NCBI GenBank assembly: GCA_910579595.1
Contig: CAJTVM010000067.1
Location: 1-14,743 of the forward strand
Source: an uncultured Oscillospiraceae bacterium
GTDB taxonomy: Bacteria > Bacillota > Clostridia > Oscillospirales > Oscillospiraceae
DNA length: 14,743 bases
Direction of reading: 5' to 3'
The notes under the pieces were generated by a model. It saw only the letters and a program-made list of their open reading frames with translations, did no database searches and had not been told where the DNA came from. How positions within the stretch are numbered: position 1 is the stretch's first letter; each line of letters starts with the position of its first letter. This document shows, one piece after another, positions 1-5,395 of the stretch. The position numbers and the translations under genes were made by a program.

Positions 1-53
1 AAATTACATTTTTTCCTCGGCGTTTTCTTTCATTTTATCATCGGCGCTGACAC
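1..53. repeat. Left copy of 53-bp perfect terminal inverted repeat
   Basis: Positions 1-53 are identical, base for base, to the reverse complement of 14690-14742; the match ends at 54 versus 14689. Rightward the repeat reads through in the same frame as the ABC transporter fragment that follows, but the encoded residues do not resemble that family. Leftward it reads as a plausible acidic/lysine-rich protein C-terminus ending ENAEEKM followed by a stop codon (the same reading as the right copy on the plus strand). It may be a true repeat, an assembly-graph overlap or a chimeric joint. Confidence 0.9.
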
Positions 54-193
54 TGAAAACAGTGCGAAACGCCGACCAGATTCTGGTGCTGGACGGCGGG
101 CATATCGTCCAGCGGGGAACCCATGAGGAACTGCTGGGCCAGCCGGGACTGTACGCAAAATTCATTGGGGAACGCAAAGAGGCCGCCGACTGA
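54..193 (+). pseudogene. ABC transporter ATP-binding protein, C-terminal fragment
   Basis: This is the last 46 or so codons of an ATP-driven exporter subunit of the MsbA/MdlB type, in which a membrane domain is followed by a nucleotide-binding domain. The residues LKTVRNADQILVLDGG are the region just after the H-loop (usually AHRL-x-TVRNAD), and the HIVQRGTHEELL motif is the typical D-loop-distal tail. The stop is TGA at 191-193. Everything upstream of residue L at 53-55 is missing: the reading frame stays open into the 53-bp end repeat, but the residues there (NYIFSSAFSFILSS) do not match the expected Walker B/H-loop region. The gene is therefore either truncated by a real rearrangement or cut by a chimeric contig end. 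Assignment to the exporter class is solid; the substrate cannot be told. Confidence 0.85.
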
Positions 194-212
194 AAGCTGG
201 CTTAATTGTCGA

Positions 213-247
213 GGAGGGCCGCAGATGACTGCGGCCCTCCTTAATTT
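213..247 (+). terminator. Rho-independent terminator of the ABC transporter
   Basis: A perfect 12-bp stem (213-224 with 229-240), rich in G and C, has a 4-base loop ATGA and is followed by TTAATTT. It lies 20 bases after the ABC stop codon. Confidence 0.85.
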
Positions 248-281
248 CAGTGTCCGATGGAACAAAAAAGCCAAATGGTAG

Positions 282-334
282 TAGACAGGAAAGATAAAAT
301 CGGCTATATTGGTTAGCGACTACTAACCAATATA
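282..334 (+). promoter_or_regulatory. Orphan promoter overlapped by a TTAG-N6-CTAA palindrome
   Basis: TAGACA (282-287), 17 bases, then TATATT (305-310) make a good sigma-A type promoter pointing right. Its -10 box is the outer end of a perfect inverted repeat with 12-bp arms (305-316 and 323-334, loop CGACTA). The centre, GTTAG-CGACTA-CTAAC, closely resembles the palindromes at 5150, 5207 and 5239 beside the feo remnants. By symmetry the other arm offers a TATATT on the minus strand. The right arm overlaps the stop codon of the minus-strand XRE gene. No plus-strand gene follows, so the promoter's original target appears to be lost. It could alternatively act as a weak hairpin terminator for the XRE gene. 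Confidence 0.55.
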
Positions 335-646
335 AAAGCATGAAGCCTTGGGAGGTGACAAGAACTTGTGGAATCGTCTGAGCAGAGCAAAAGAATTTCC
401 TGCCGGCTTTAATGCGATGGAGCCGCTCAGCGACTGCGTACTGTGCGTGACAATTTTGGACTCGAGCGGGGAAAAAGGCCGCACGATGTTGGGGGCCTCA
501 ATGGAACTCAGGTGGGAACGGCTGATCTTTGCCTTCTCCGCCAGTTTCTCCTGGGACATCCCCTGCATTTTTCGCAGGCTGGCGATCATCAGGCCAAGTT
601 CGATGAACCTGTCCCGATTGCTGAATTCCACTTCCTTCTTGCTCAT
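323..646 (-). pseudogene. XRE-family HTH regulator, frameshifted C-terminus
   Basis: Residues 1 to about 60 form a clear Cro/C1-type helix-turn-helix: LGLMIASLRKMQGMSQEKLA, then AKISRSHLSSIE as the recognition helix, then APNIVRPFS. Such regulators normally continue with a helix of the kind LEVLFNIADALGIKPGDLL. Here the frame changes after IVRPFS and the next 45 residues look unlike the family. A second minus-strand frame carries AERLHRIKAG, a degraded version of the expected helix, which supports one or more indels near position 465. Start ATG is at 646-644, with only a weak ribosome site. The gene faces away from the second XRE gene's promoter side but lies on the same strand. It is probably an inactive remnant, or a shortened DNA-binding protein. 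Confidence 0.7.
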
Positions 647-648
647 TC

Positions 649-684
649 AAGGCATCCCACTGTGATCAAGATGCCTTTATTATA
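649..684 (-). promoter_or_regulatory. Probable promoter and operator of the first XRE gene
   Basis: On the minus strand a perfect TATAAT lies at 684-679, about 33 bases before the ATG. Between it and the start is an inverted repeat AAGGCATC/GATGCCTT (649-656 with 670-677, 13-base loop), a plausible self-regulation operator. No good -35 box is visible at 17 bases. The same hairpin could weakly terminate plus-strand transcription. Confidence 0.4.
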
Positions 685-721
685 AAATTTTTACGCTTCG
701 TTATCCGCTCTCATAATTGAG

Positions 722-1003
722 TTATTGACTAATATATTGAGCAAATATATAATATACAAGTCTTATATATACAGAGCGAAAAACAAAATCCTCATAACTG
801 ACATTGAATACCTGTTGCAGCCCAATCAAATCATTTGCAAAGATATTTCCCCGTCCCATCTCAATAAGCGAATAGGTACTGCGGCTCAAAGGGGAACCCA
901 ACACCTGCAATTTGGCTACAGTTTGTTCCTGCGTCAGTCCACGGGCCAACCGTATCCGCTTTATGTTCTCCCCTAATATTTCATTGCCCAATAGCTTTGA
1001 CAT
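722..1003 (-). CDS. XRE-family HTH transcriptional regulator, small
   Basis: This 93-residue DNA-binding protein carries a Cro/C1-type helix-turn-helix: LGENIKRIRLARGLTQEQTV, then LSRSTYSLIEMGRGNI (recognition helix and following turn), then DLIGLQQVFNVSYEDF. I chose the ATG at 1003-1001 (protein begins MSKLLGNEIL) because GGAG lies 6 bases upstream. The longer start at 1024 has no ribosome site. The last 15 residues (RSVYIRLVYYIFAQYISQ) are AT-rich and hydrophobic, unlike the usual short acidic tail, so the original stop may have been lost. The gene is AT-rich compared with the right half of the window. Genes of this type in Clostridia often control mobile elements. The domain call is strong; targets are unknown. 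Confidence 0.8.
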   Translation of the reverse strand: MSKLLGNEILGENIKRIRLARGLTQEQTVAKLQVLGSPLSRSTYSLIEMGRGNIFANDLIGLQQVFNVSYEDFVFRSVYIRLVYYIFAQYISQ

Positions 1004-1063
1004 AGCAATCTCCAGGAATATCATAAAATCTCATTGTCATTTTACCAATATTCCCTCAATTGC

Positions 1064-1092
1064 TTGCTTATAGCTGTAAGTGGGATTATAAT
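1064..1092 (+). promoter_or_regulatory. Possible promoter of the accessory gene at 1117
   Basis: TTGCTT (1064-1069), 17 bases and a perfect TATAAT (1087-1092) lie 24 bases before the ATG at 1117. The leader would be very short, and the ribosome site (around CAGGG) is weak. Confidence 0.4.
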
Positions 1093-1116
1093 TTGATTCT
1101 GCGGGCAGAACAGGGT

Positions 1117-1568
1117 ATGAAACCTGACGCGATACATTCAGAAAAGAAAAGTCAAGCGGTTATGATTTATACGGACGATGTGAAGAAAGAATTGGACGCC
1201 ATTCTCAAAGCCTTTGAGAATTATATTGACGGGCAGAACTACTTTGATATAGTCTACTCCAAAAAATCGGCTATGTCTGGATTGTAGTTGATGAACCCGG
1301 AGCGGCAGGCGCGGAGCAGCTTGATACGCCGGAGGCCATGCTGGACAACCTGTTTAATGACATGATCAACGATATTGTTGCCCCTCGTTCAACTACCCAT
1401 CTCAATGAAGCGCACACCATGACCGAGAGCGAAGAAGCAGAGTGCCGCCGCAGGATCACCGCCATTCTGGAAACGATTGAGGGCGGCGGGGCTGAGTACC
1501 TGGAATACCTGGACGAGTATATCAAGGACTACCAGGAACGCTACGCTGGGGATGGTAAGCCGTGTTAG
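1117..1568 (+). pseudogene. Accessory-element protein of unknown function, frameshifted
   Basis: Two overlapping reading frames join into one coherent protein of about 150 residues if one base is added at the A6 run at 1261-1266. The first frame gives MKPDAIHSEKKSQAVMIYTD through YFDIVYSKK, then shifts and stops at TAG 1285-1287. The second continues IGYVWIVVDEPGAAG through YLEYLDEYIKDYQERY and stops at 1566-1568. The joined protein is acidic and soluble, and I recognise it only as a conserved unknown that often precedes a SLOG-domain gene in Clostridia accessory regions. Start at 1117 is preferred over 1060 because the protein then starts with the conserved-looking MKPDAIH. The downstream SLOG fragment overlaps its end by 7 bases, an operon-like arrangement. 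The C AAA AAA run is a weak candidate for -1 slippage, but decay is more likely given the neighbours. Confidence 0.65.
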
Positions 1569-1699
1569 AAAAATACTGTGCGTTCACTGGACACCGGCCC
1601 AGCAAGTTTCCGTGGAAGTATGATGAGACGGACAGTGCTGTTCTTGCTGCCGCTGCCGCCATCATTACAGCGGTTACCCATTTTCGGGGAAATGATTAA
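1562..1699 (+). pseudogene. SLOG/DUF1273-family protein, truncated
   Basis: A GTG start at 1562 overlaps the preceding gene. The first 18 or so residues, LEKYCAFTGHRPSKFPWKYD, are the hallmark N-terminus of SLOG-superfamily (YpsA/DUF1273-like) proteins, whose TGHR motif belongs to a Rossmann-like nucleotide- or ligand-binding fold. After ETDSA the sequence becomes an alanine-rich stretch, resumes with AVTHF (the family usually has GVTHFLSGMAQG) and stops at TAA 1697-1699. Only 45 codons remain of a protein normally near 170-190 residues. An internal deletion has removed part of helix 1, and a second change ends the frame. Its job in the family is still uncertain (proposed nucleotide-derived signal sensing). 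It is certainly inactive here. Confidence 0.75.
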
Positions 1700-1766
1700 G
1701 CATACCTATGGAGGCGGCCAAGGTGAAGCTGTCAAAACGATGGAAAAGCCCTGATGAGCAGTTGGT

Positions 1767-1805
1767 CTGACCTGCGCCATTCCCCTTGGCGCAGGTCAGT
1801 TTTTT
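1767..1805 (+). terminator. Strong Rho-independent terminator
   Basis: A perfect 13-bp stem (1767-1779 with 1787-1799) with a 7-base loop TTCCCCT is followed directly by TTTTTT (1800-1805). It ends the SLOG/accessory transcription unit and insulates the two-component operon that starts about 50 bases later. Confidence 0.93.
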
Positions 1806-1855
1806 GAAAAAATTTTCTGAAGGGGGAAAACGCAAACAAAACTTTAACATTTCTA

Positions 1856-1885
1856 TGCTATAATAGGCAAAACAGCTTGTGGAGG
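1856..1885 (+). promoter_or_regulatory. Extended -10 promoter and ribosome site of the two-component operon
   Basis: TGC followed by a perfect TATAAT (1856-1864) forms an extended -10 element. No consensus -35 box is seen at 17 bases (ACAAAA), as is usual for extended -10 promoters. The GGAGG ribosome site at 1881-1885 is 7 bases before the ATG at 1893. Confidence 0.75.
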
Positions 1886-1892
1886 AACGCTT

Positions 1893-2320
1893 ATGTTCAA
1901 AATATTGGTGGTTGAGGACGACAAGGAGCTTAACCGGTCGGTCTGCACGTTCCTGAATCAGAGCAGCTATGAGGCGGCCGGCTGCCTGAACGCCACCGAT
2001 GCCTATGACGCCATGTATGCCGCGGCCTTGCGGGCATTGACGATTAAATGGTGAAACCCATCCACTTGGATGAATTGTTTCTCCGGATCGGGGCGCTGCT
2101 GCGGTGGGCCAGGATTGCCAGCAGCCACAGGCTGGAGGCAGGCGGTCTGGTATTGGATGCGGATGAGCGCACAGCTTATCTGGATGGTACAGAGGTTCCT
2201 CTGACCCACCGGGAGTTCAACATCCTTTATAAGCTACTTTCCTATCCGAAAAAGGCTTTCACCCGCGCGCAGATTATGGACGAATTCTGGGATGCAGAGA
2301 CATCCACCGCACTCAGGGCT
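1893..2320 (+). pseudogene. OmpR/VanR-type response regulator with internal deletion
   Basis: The gene starts with a typical receiver: MFKILVVEDDKELNRSVCTF, with the acidic pair ED/D of the phosphorylation pocket. After residue 45 or so (DAYDAMYAAA) the frame shifts and stops at TGA 2051-2053. In another frame GIDD, a TAA, then MVKPIHLDELFLRIGALLRW give the end of the receiver (the conserved K of the KP motif) and the linker. The winged-helix effector domain follows: GGLVLDADERTAYLDG, VPLTHREFNILYKLLSYP, AFTRAQIMDEFWDAE. The piece holding the phospho-acceptor aspartate (roughly residues 46-95 of a normal 225) is gone. The final DNA-recognition wing is also missing, because the sequence fuses into the histidine kinase near 2310-2321. 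Output control must be lost, though the remaining promoter and ribosome site look sound. Confidence 0.85.
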
Positions 2321-2966
2321 ATTGAAAACACCTCTGGCTGTTATTCAGAATTACGCAGCTATGCTCCAGCAGGCAAATCTCCCGGAGCCGCAGCGGGCGG
2401 AATACGCCAAAACGATTATGGATGCCTCCCGCCGCCTGTCGGACCTCATTACAAATATTCTGAAGCTGAACAAGCTGGAGAACCAGCAGATATACCCGAA
2501 AAAAACAGTCTACAACCTGGGAGAGCAGCTTTGCCAGTGCCTTTTGTCCTTTGAGGATGTTTGGGAGGGAAAGGATATTGAACTGGAAACCGATCTGGCG
2601 GAGGAAGTGCTGATTGAATCCGATGCGGAGCTGCTGACGCTTGTATGGAATAATCTCATCTCCAACGCGCTGAAATTCACGCCAGCCTGTGGGCGTGTTA
2701 CGGTCAGTTTGGAAGGGCTGAAGGATTTCGCTGTGGTACGGATCACGGACACCAGCTGCGGCATCCCTCCAGAGGTAGGCGAGCACATTTTTGAGAAGTT
2801 CTATCAGGGCGATACCTCTCACGATGCCCAGGGCAACGGCCTGGGGCTGGCCCTGGTCAAGCGGGTGATGGACATTGTAGGCGGCGATATTTCGGTTGAC
2901 AGTGAGGTGGGAACCGGCAGCAGCTTCGCGGTAAAAATCAGGAGGAAGGGCCATGAAACAGGTTAA
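2321..2966 (+). pseudogene. Sensor histidine kinase, C-terminal part (HisKA end and HATPase)
   Basis: The recognisable kinase begins at LKTPLAVIQNYAAML, just after the H-box histidine (usually SHE-I/L-KTP), so the sensor, membrane segments and autophosphorylated His are missing. From there to the stop at 2966 the reading frame is intact. It shows the rest of the dimerisation helices (RAEYAKTIMDASRRLSDLI), the N box LVWNNLISNALKFTP, the G1 box DTSCGIPPE (Ser in place of the usual first Gly), the F box FEKFYQGD and the G2 box GNGLGLALV. The frame is open upstream to an ATG at 2292, which would give a 224-residue soluble ATPase-domain protein, but no ribosome site is visible there. It overlaps the next gene by 14 bases. 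The family is a VanS-like sensor; the deletion joint fuses it to the response regulator. Confidence 0.85.
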
Positions 2967-3843
2967 AGCCATTCTGAAACGGATCTTTTTCCTGCCGCCT
3001 CTGCCAACCCTTTGCATCGCGCTCCCCTCCTTTGCATTGGTGATCCATGTGCTGGGTCAGGGATCTCACGGGCCGCTGGCGTATGCGGTCTATGTCCTCT
3101 CAGCCTACGCGCTGGTCATTTCCATAACAGGTGGTCCCGACATCATAACAGGATTCGCACAGTGGATCAAAGCTCATCCGCGGACCCGAAAAATGCTGCG
3201 GATTTCCCTGGTAAAACGGTTTGCGGAGGATGTGCGCTTTCGCACCAGCGTTTCCTTGTATCAGGGGCTTTTGGTCAACCTGCTCTATATTGCCCTGAAA
3301 CTCACATCGGGAATCTATTACCGCTCCTGGTGGTTTATCACGCTGGCGGTTTATTATACGCTGCTGGCTGTCATGCGCTTTCTCCTGCTCTGGCGCTGGG
3401 GCGGCATCGGGCCAGCGCTGGAGTTGCACCGTTACCGCCTGTGTGGCGCCGTCCTGCTGATTATGAATGTAGCATTGGCCGGAATGGTGATTCTCATGGT
3501 AAGCCAAAATCATGGGTACGTCTATCCGGGAATATTGATTTATGCAATGGCGTTGTATTCTTTTTACACGGCGATTCTCGCGGTCATCAATGTGATAAAG
3601 TTCCGCGCACACGGCAGTCCTGTCCTCTCGGCGGCAAAGGCGATCAATCTGGCTGCGGCTTTGGTGTCCATCCTTGCGCTGGAAACGGCTATGATCGCAC
3701 AATTTGGCGGCGGGGATGACTACCGAAGGATGATGACCGCAGCCACGGGCGGCGGCGTCTGCGTCACTGTCCTTGGCATGGCCGTCTTTATGATTGTATG
3801 GTCTACAAAGCACATCAAAAAGCTTGAAATGCAGAATGATTGA
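2953..3843 (+). CDS. Polytopic membrane protein of unknown function
   Basis: This 296-residue protein has about eight predicted membrane helices (roughly residues 10-33, 42-60, 101-119, 126-147, 163-183, 191-214, 229-247 and 264-284). It has a basic loop at 70-92 (HPRTRKMLRISLVKRF) and a short lysine-rich C-terminal tail. GGAGG at 2941-2945 is 7 bases before the ATG, and the start lies inside the kinase gene, so the two are translationally coupled. I recall similar proteins next to VanRS-like two-component genes in Clostridia but know no assigned function. A role in the same envelope or antimicrobial-peptide response is inference from position. Unlike the two-component genes, the frame is intact over its whole length. 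Confidence 0.75.
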   Translation: MKQVKAILKRIFFLPPLPTLCIALPSFALVIHVLGQGSHGPLAYAVYVLSAYALVISITGGPDIITGFAQWIKAHPRTRKMLRISLVKRFAEDVRFRTSVSLYQGLLVNLLYIALKLTSGIYYRSWWFITLAVYYTLLAVMRFLLLWRWGGIGPALELHRYRLCGAVLLIMNVALAGMVILMVSQNHGYVYPGILIYAMALYSFYTAILAVINVIKFRAHGSPVLSAAKAINLAAALVSILALETAMIAQFGGGDDYRRMMTAATGGGVCVTVLGMAVFMIVWSTKHIKKLEMQND

Positions 3844-3858
3844 AAGGAATCGGTTCAC

Positions 3859-4239
3859 ATGGAAGAAAAAAAGGAAACCTTTACGTTTACCTACTCCGCC
3901 TCCCAGCAGGAGGAAGTCAAGCGCATCCGTGAAAAGTATGCTCCGGCCACCAAGGAGGAGGACAAGATGGAACGGCTCCGCAGGCTGGACAGGACAGCGA
4001 CAAAACCGGGAACGATGGCCGCGCTGATCGTGGGGATCATCAGCACCCTCATTATGGGGGTGGGAATGTGCTGTACGATGGTATGGAGCGAAACCCTGTT
4101 TGTCCCTGGCATCGTGATTGGCATGGTTGGCATCATTGGTATATGTGCCGCCTATCCGCTGTATCTGCATATTACAAAAAAGCGGCGTGACAAGCTGGCA
4201 CCTGAGATCATGCGGCTGGCGGATGAACTGATAAAATAA
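3859..4239 (+). CDS. Small membrane protein with two TM helices
   Basis: This 126-residue protein begins with a charged cytoplasmic-type region (residues 1-50, EEVKRIREKYAP, EEDKMERLRRLDR) likely to be helical or coiled. Two hydrophobic helices follow (about 52-76 and 80-104, the first containing GVGMCC), then a basic tail KKRRDKLAPEIMRLADEL. It starts 15 bases after the preceding membrane-protein gene, with AAAGGA as ribosome site, and is probably in the same transcript. I recall close relatives in Clostridia beside the same eight-helix protein. They sometimes carry an enzyme name in databases that nothing visible here supports. Function unknown. The gene is intact. Confidence 0.72.
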   Translation: MEEKKETFTFTYSASQQEEVKRIREKYAPATKEEDKMERLRRLDRTATKPGTMAALIVGIISTLIMGVGMCCTMVWSETLFVPGIVIGMVGIIGICAAYPLYLHITKKRRDKLAPEIMRLADELIK

Positions 4240-4248
4240 ATCCCACCA

Positions 4249-4422
4249 GACATTGGCGTACTGTCCTATCTGCTGAATTTTACGATTTCCGGCGCATCGA
4301 ATTTTGCAGCGATAACCCCTGATTTGATGGCATTTCTTATCATTATAGCGGTGTCTGTTGTCTAGACCTTACTTTGCGCCCTGATTGGCGATCTGTTGAT
4401 GAGCAAAAGAGACGTTTTGTAA
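4249..4422 (+). pseudogene. C-terminal remnant of an integral membrane protein
   Basis: In the frame continuing past the preceding stop codon, 4249-4422 encodes DIGVLSYLLNFTISG, two hydrophobic helices (LMAFLIIIAVSVV, then TLLCALIGDLLM) and a short KRDVL end. A TAG at 4363-4365 interrupts it between those two helices. It has no start codon or ribosome site. Layout and ending (helix, Asp/Leu-rich turn, KRDV) resemble the last helices of an ABC-2 type permease, but that is a guess. The following stretch to 4531 holds another short open frame (4456-4533: EYNAMLMDKVTDSSNRMV) that I cannot assign. Both look like leftovers of deleted genes. Confidence 0.45.
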
Positions 4423-4531
4423 TTGTGCAGCCAATAGGAAGTGACCGATGCTTGAACTTACCGGACGGAGTACAACGCCATGCTGATGGATAAGGTCACC
4501 GACAGCTCCAACCGCATGGTGCAGGATCGGT

Positions 4532-4899
4532 AAGGCCAGCTTTGTGGAGGCGGAACGGACAAAAGGGTATACTGTAATTATGATTAGGAAGGGCATCAAC
4601 GATTCCCCGGCGCTGTCCGAGGCCAATGTGGGCATTGCCATCAATGACAGCGCAGCTAGCGCCAGAGGGATCGTGGACATCACTATTGCGGCGGACGATC
4701 TCCATGAATTGGTCAGCCTGCGGCGAATCGCCGGTAATCTGACCAGACGCATCCGCTCCAATTACCGCGTTGTCATGGGATTCAATGGCTCTCTGATTGC
4801 CCTTGGAGCCTTGGGCATTCTGCCTCCGGCCACCTCTGCCATGCTGCATAACCTCTCCACAGCCTGCGGAGCATGATGAATCTGCTGGAACCAAGCTGA
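4532..4899 (+). pseudogene. P1B-type heavy-metal ATPase, C-terminal remnant
   Basis: The remnant begins KASFVEAERTKGYTVIMI and contains the hinge motif region as RKGINDSPALSEANVGIAIN, followed by ITIAADDLHELVSLRRI, the helix-7 region RIRSNYRVVMGFNGSLIALG and the last-helix motif LPPATSAMLHNLST. This is the P-domain end and final two membrane helices of a Zn/Cd/Cu-exporting ATPase (ZntA/CadA/CopA family, about 620-750 residues). The universally conserved GDG of GDGIND is RKG here, so the Mg-binding hinge aspartate is lost. After LST a small deletion shifts the frame: the family ending LRSMMNLLEPS is found in another frame, ending at TGA 4897-4899. All N-terminal domains, the DKTG phosphorylation site and the CPC motif are absent. 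It is inactive. Confidence 0.85.
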
Positions 4900-4909
4900 A
4901 ACGGTATAA

Positions 4910-4951
4910 GAAAACCGGCCCCATAGGGCAAGTCGTGGTGCGCCGGTTTTC
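4910..4951. terminator. Possible bidirectional terminator between convergent remnants
   Basis: GAAAACCGGC (4910-4919) pairs with GCCGGTTTTC (4942-4951) around a 22-base loop. CATAGGG (4922-4928) can alternatively pair with CCCTATG (4951-4957). It lies between the plus-strand ATPase remnant and the minus-strand regulator remnant, where a shared terminator is expected. The large loop makes it only moderate. Confidence 0.45.
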
Positions 4952-4952
4952 C

Positions 4953-5144
4953 CTATGCGGTCAGATCGGTTTCAGAGGACAATTCCCGCCAGCGGTATGT
5001 GCTTTGATTTTTTTCAAAGGGTTCTTCGCTCAGATTGTGCTCCACCTTGCAGGCGTCCGCCGCCGCTATCTCCGGGGAGATGCCCAACTGAACCAAAACC
5101 TGTGTCAACAGTAAAAATTCCTCCTTCCACGAAAGTCTCCGCAC
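4953..5144 (-). pseudogene. DtxR/MntR-type metalloregulator, C-terminal remnant
   Basis: LTQVLVQLGISPEIAAADACKVEHNLSEE matches the metal-binding/dimerisation helices of DtxR/MntR regulators, whose signature is DACRIEH-x-ISxETF (the C, E and H are metal ligands). After SEEPFEK the frame is wrong; removing one A from the A7 run (T7 at 5008-5014 on the plus strand) restores FEKIKAHTAGGNCPLKPI and a TGA at 4963-4961. The N-terminal winged-helix DNA-binding half is missing. The first residues (RRLSWKEEF, read from a GTG at 5144) contain a GGAGGA ribosome-like sequence and are probably not ancestral protein. The gene is divergent from the feo remnants, and TTAG-CTAA palindromes lie between them, the layout expected for an iron regulator next to its target. 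Confidence 0.75.
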
Positions 5145-5149
5145 ATGGG

Positions 5150-5163
5150 TTAGTATATTCTAA
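5150..5163. promoter_or_regulatory. TTAG-N6-CTAA palindrome (putative metalloregulator box 1)
   Basis: TTAG (5150-5153), TATATT, CTAA (5160-5163). It lies just upstream of the regulator remnant on the minus strand and includes TATACT in that direction, as if it covered that gene's -10 box. Confidence 0.5.
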
Positions 5164-5193
5164 TCACAAAGGCGAGCTTTTTTGAAAAGGGTC

Positions 5194-5222
5194 TTGACAT
5201 TGGCAGTTAGCGGTACTAAACT
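5194..5222 (+). promoter_or_regulatory. Promoter of the feoAB remnants
   Basis: A perfect TTGACA (5194-5199), 17 bases and TAAACT (5217-5222) lie about 55 bases before the feoA start. The -10 box is overlapped by palindrome 2 (5207-5219), so a bound repressor would block RNA polymerase. Confidence 0.75.
5207..5219. promoter_or_regulatory. TTAG-N5-CTAA palindrome (putative box 2)
   Basis: GTTAG-CGGTA-CTAA overlaps the spacer and -10 box of the feo promoter. Its spacing is one base shorter than that of the other copies. The half-sites are like those of DtxR-family operators; the assignment is inference. Confidence 0.5.
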
Positions 5223-5238
5223 AAGACTGATTTCAAGG

Positions 5239-5252
5239 TTAGAGGACACTAA
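5239..5252. promoter_or_regulatory. TTAG-N6-CTAA palindrome (putative box 3)
   Basis: GTTAG-AGGACA-CTAAC lies in the feo leader, 32 bases after box 2 (three helical turns), suggesting cooperative binding by a dimeric repressor. Confidence 0.5.
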
Positions 5253-5276
5253 CTGCATCCCGGAGAAGGTGAGGAA

Positions 5277-5395
5277 ATGATGCCGCTGACAATAGCAAAG
5301 GCCAGGGGAGGCTGTCACGGTCCGCAAAATCTCCGGCAAGGACGAGGTGCACCAGTATCTGGCGGTACTGGTGCTTGTGGTAGCCGGTGAGATTG
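5277..5395 (+). pseudogene. feoA: FeoA-type iron-transport accessory protein, truncated
   Basis: FeoA is a small SH3-like cytoplasmic protein (about 70-80 residues) that supports ferrous-iron uptake by FeoB. Tandem ATGs at 5277 and 5280 follow a GGAGAAGGTGAGG ribosome region. The protein starts MPLTIAKA; a small indel at the AGGGGAGG stretch (about 5308-5314) shifts the frame, and GEAVTVRKISGKDEVHQYLA, typical of FeoA, continues in the next frame. After VVAGEI, where FeoA would go on for about 35 more residues, the sequence runs straight into the FeoB start. A deletion has therefore joined the two genes, and the remnant cannot fold as FeoA. Confidence 0.75.

Noticed and set aside
1258..1270. 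Programmed frameshift in the accessory gene
   Set aside because: The slippery run is weak, no clear stimulatory structure was seen, and neighbouring genes are plainly decayed.
1708..1770. A 20-codon ORF just before the terminator at 1767
   Set aside because: It has no ribosome site or recognisable sequence, and its stop lies inside the terminator stem.
3100..4170. A 356-codon minus-strand open frame opposite the two membrane proteins
   Set aside because: Composition is His/Asp/Gln-rich without hydrophobic or motif structure; the plus strand has coherent membrane proteins with ribosome sites.
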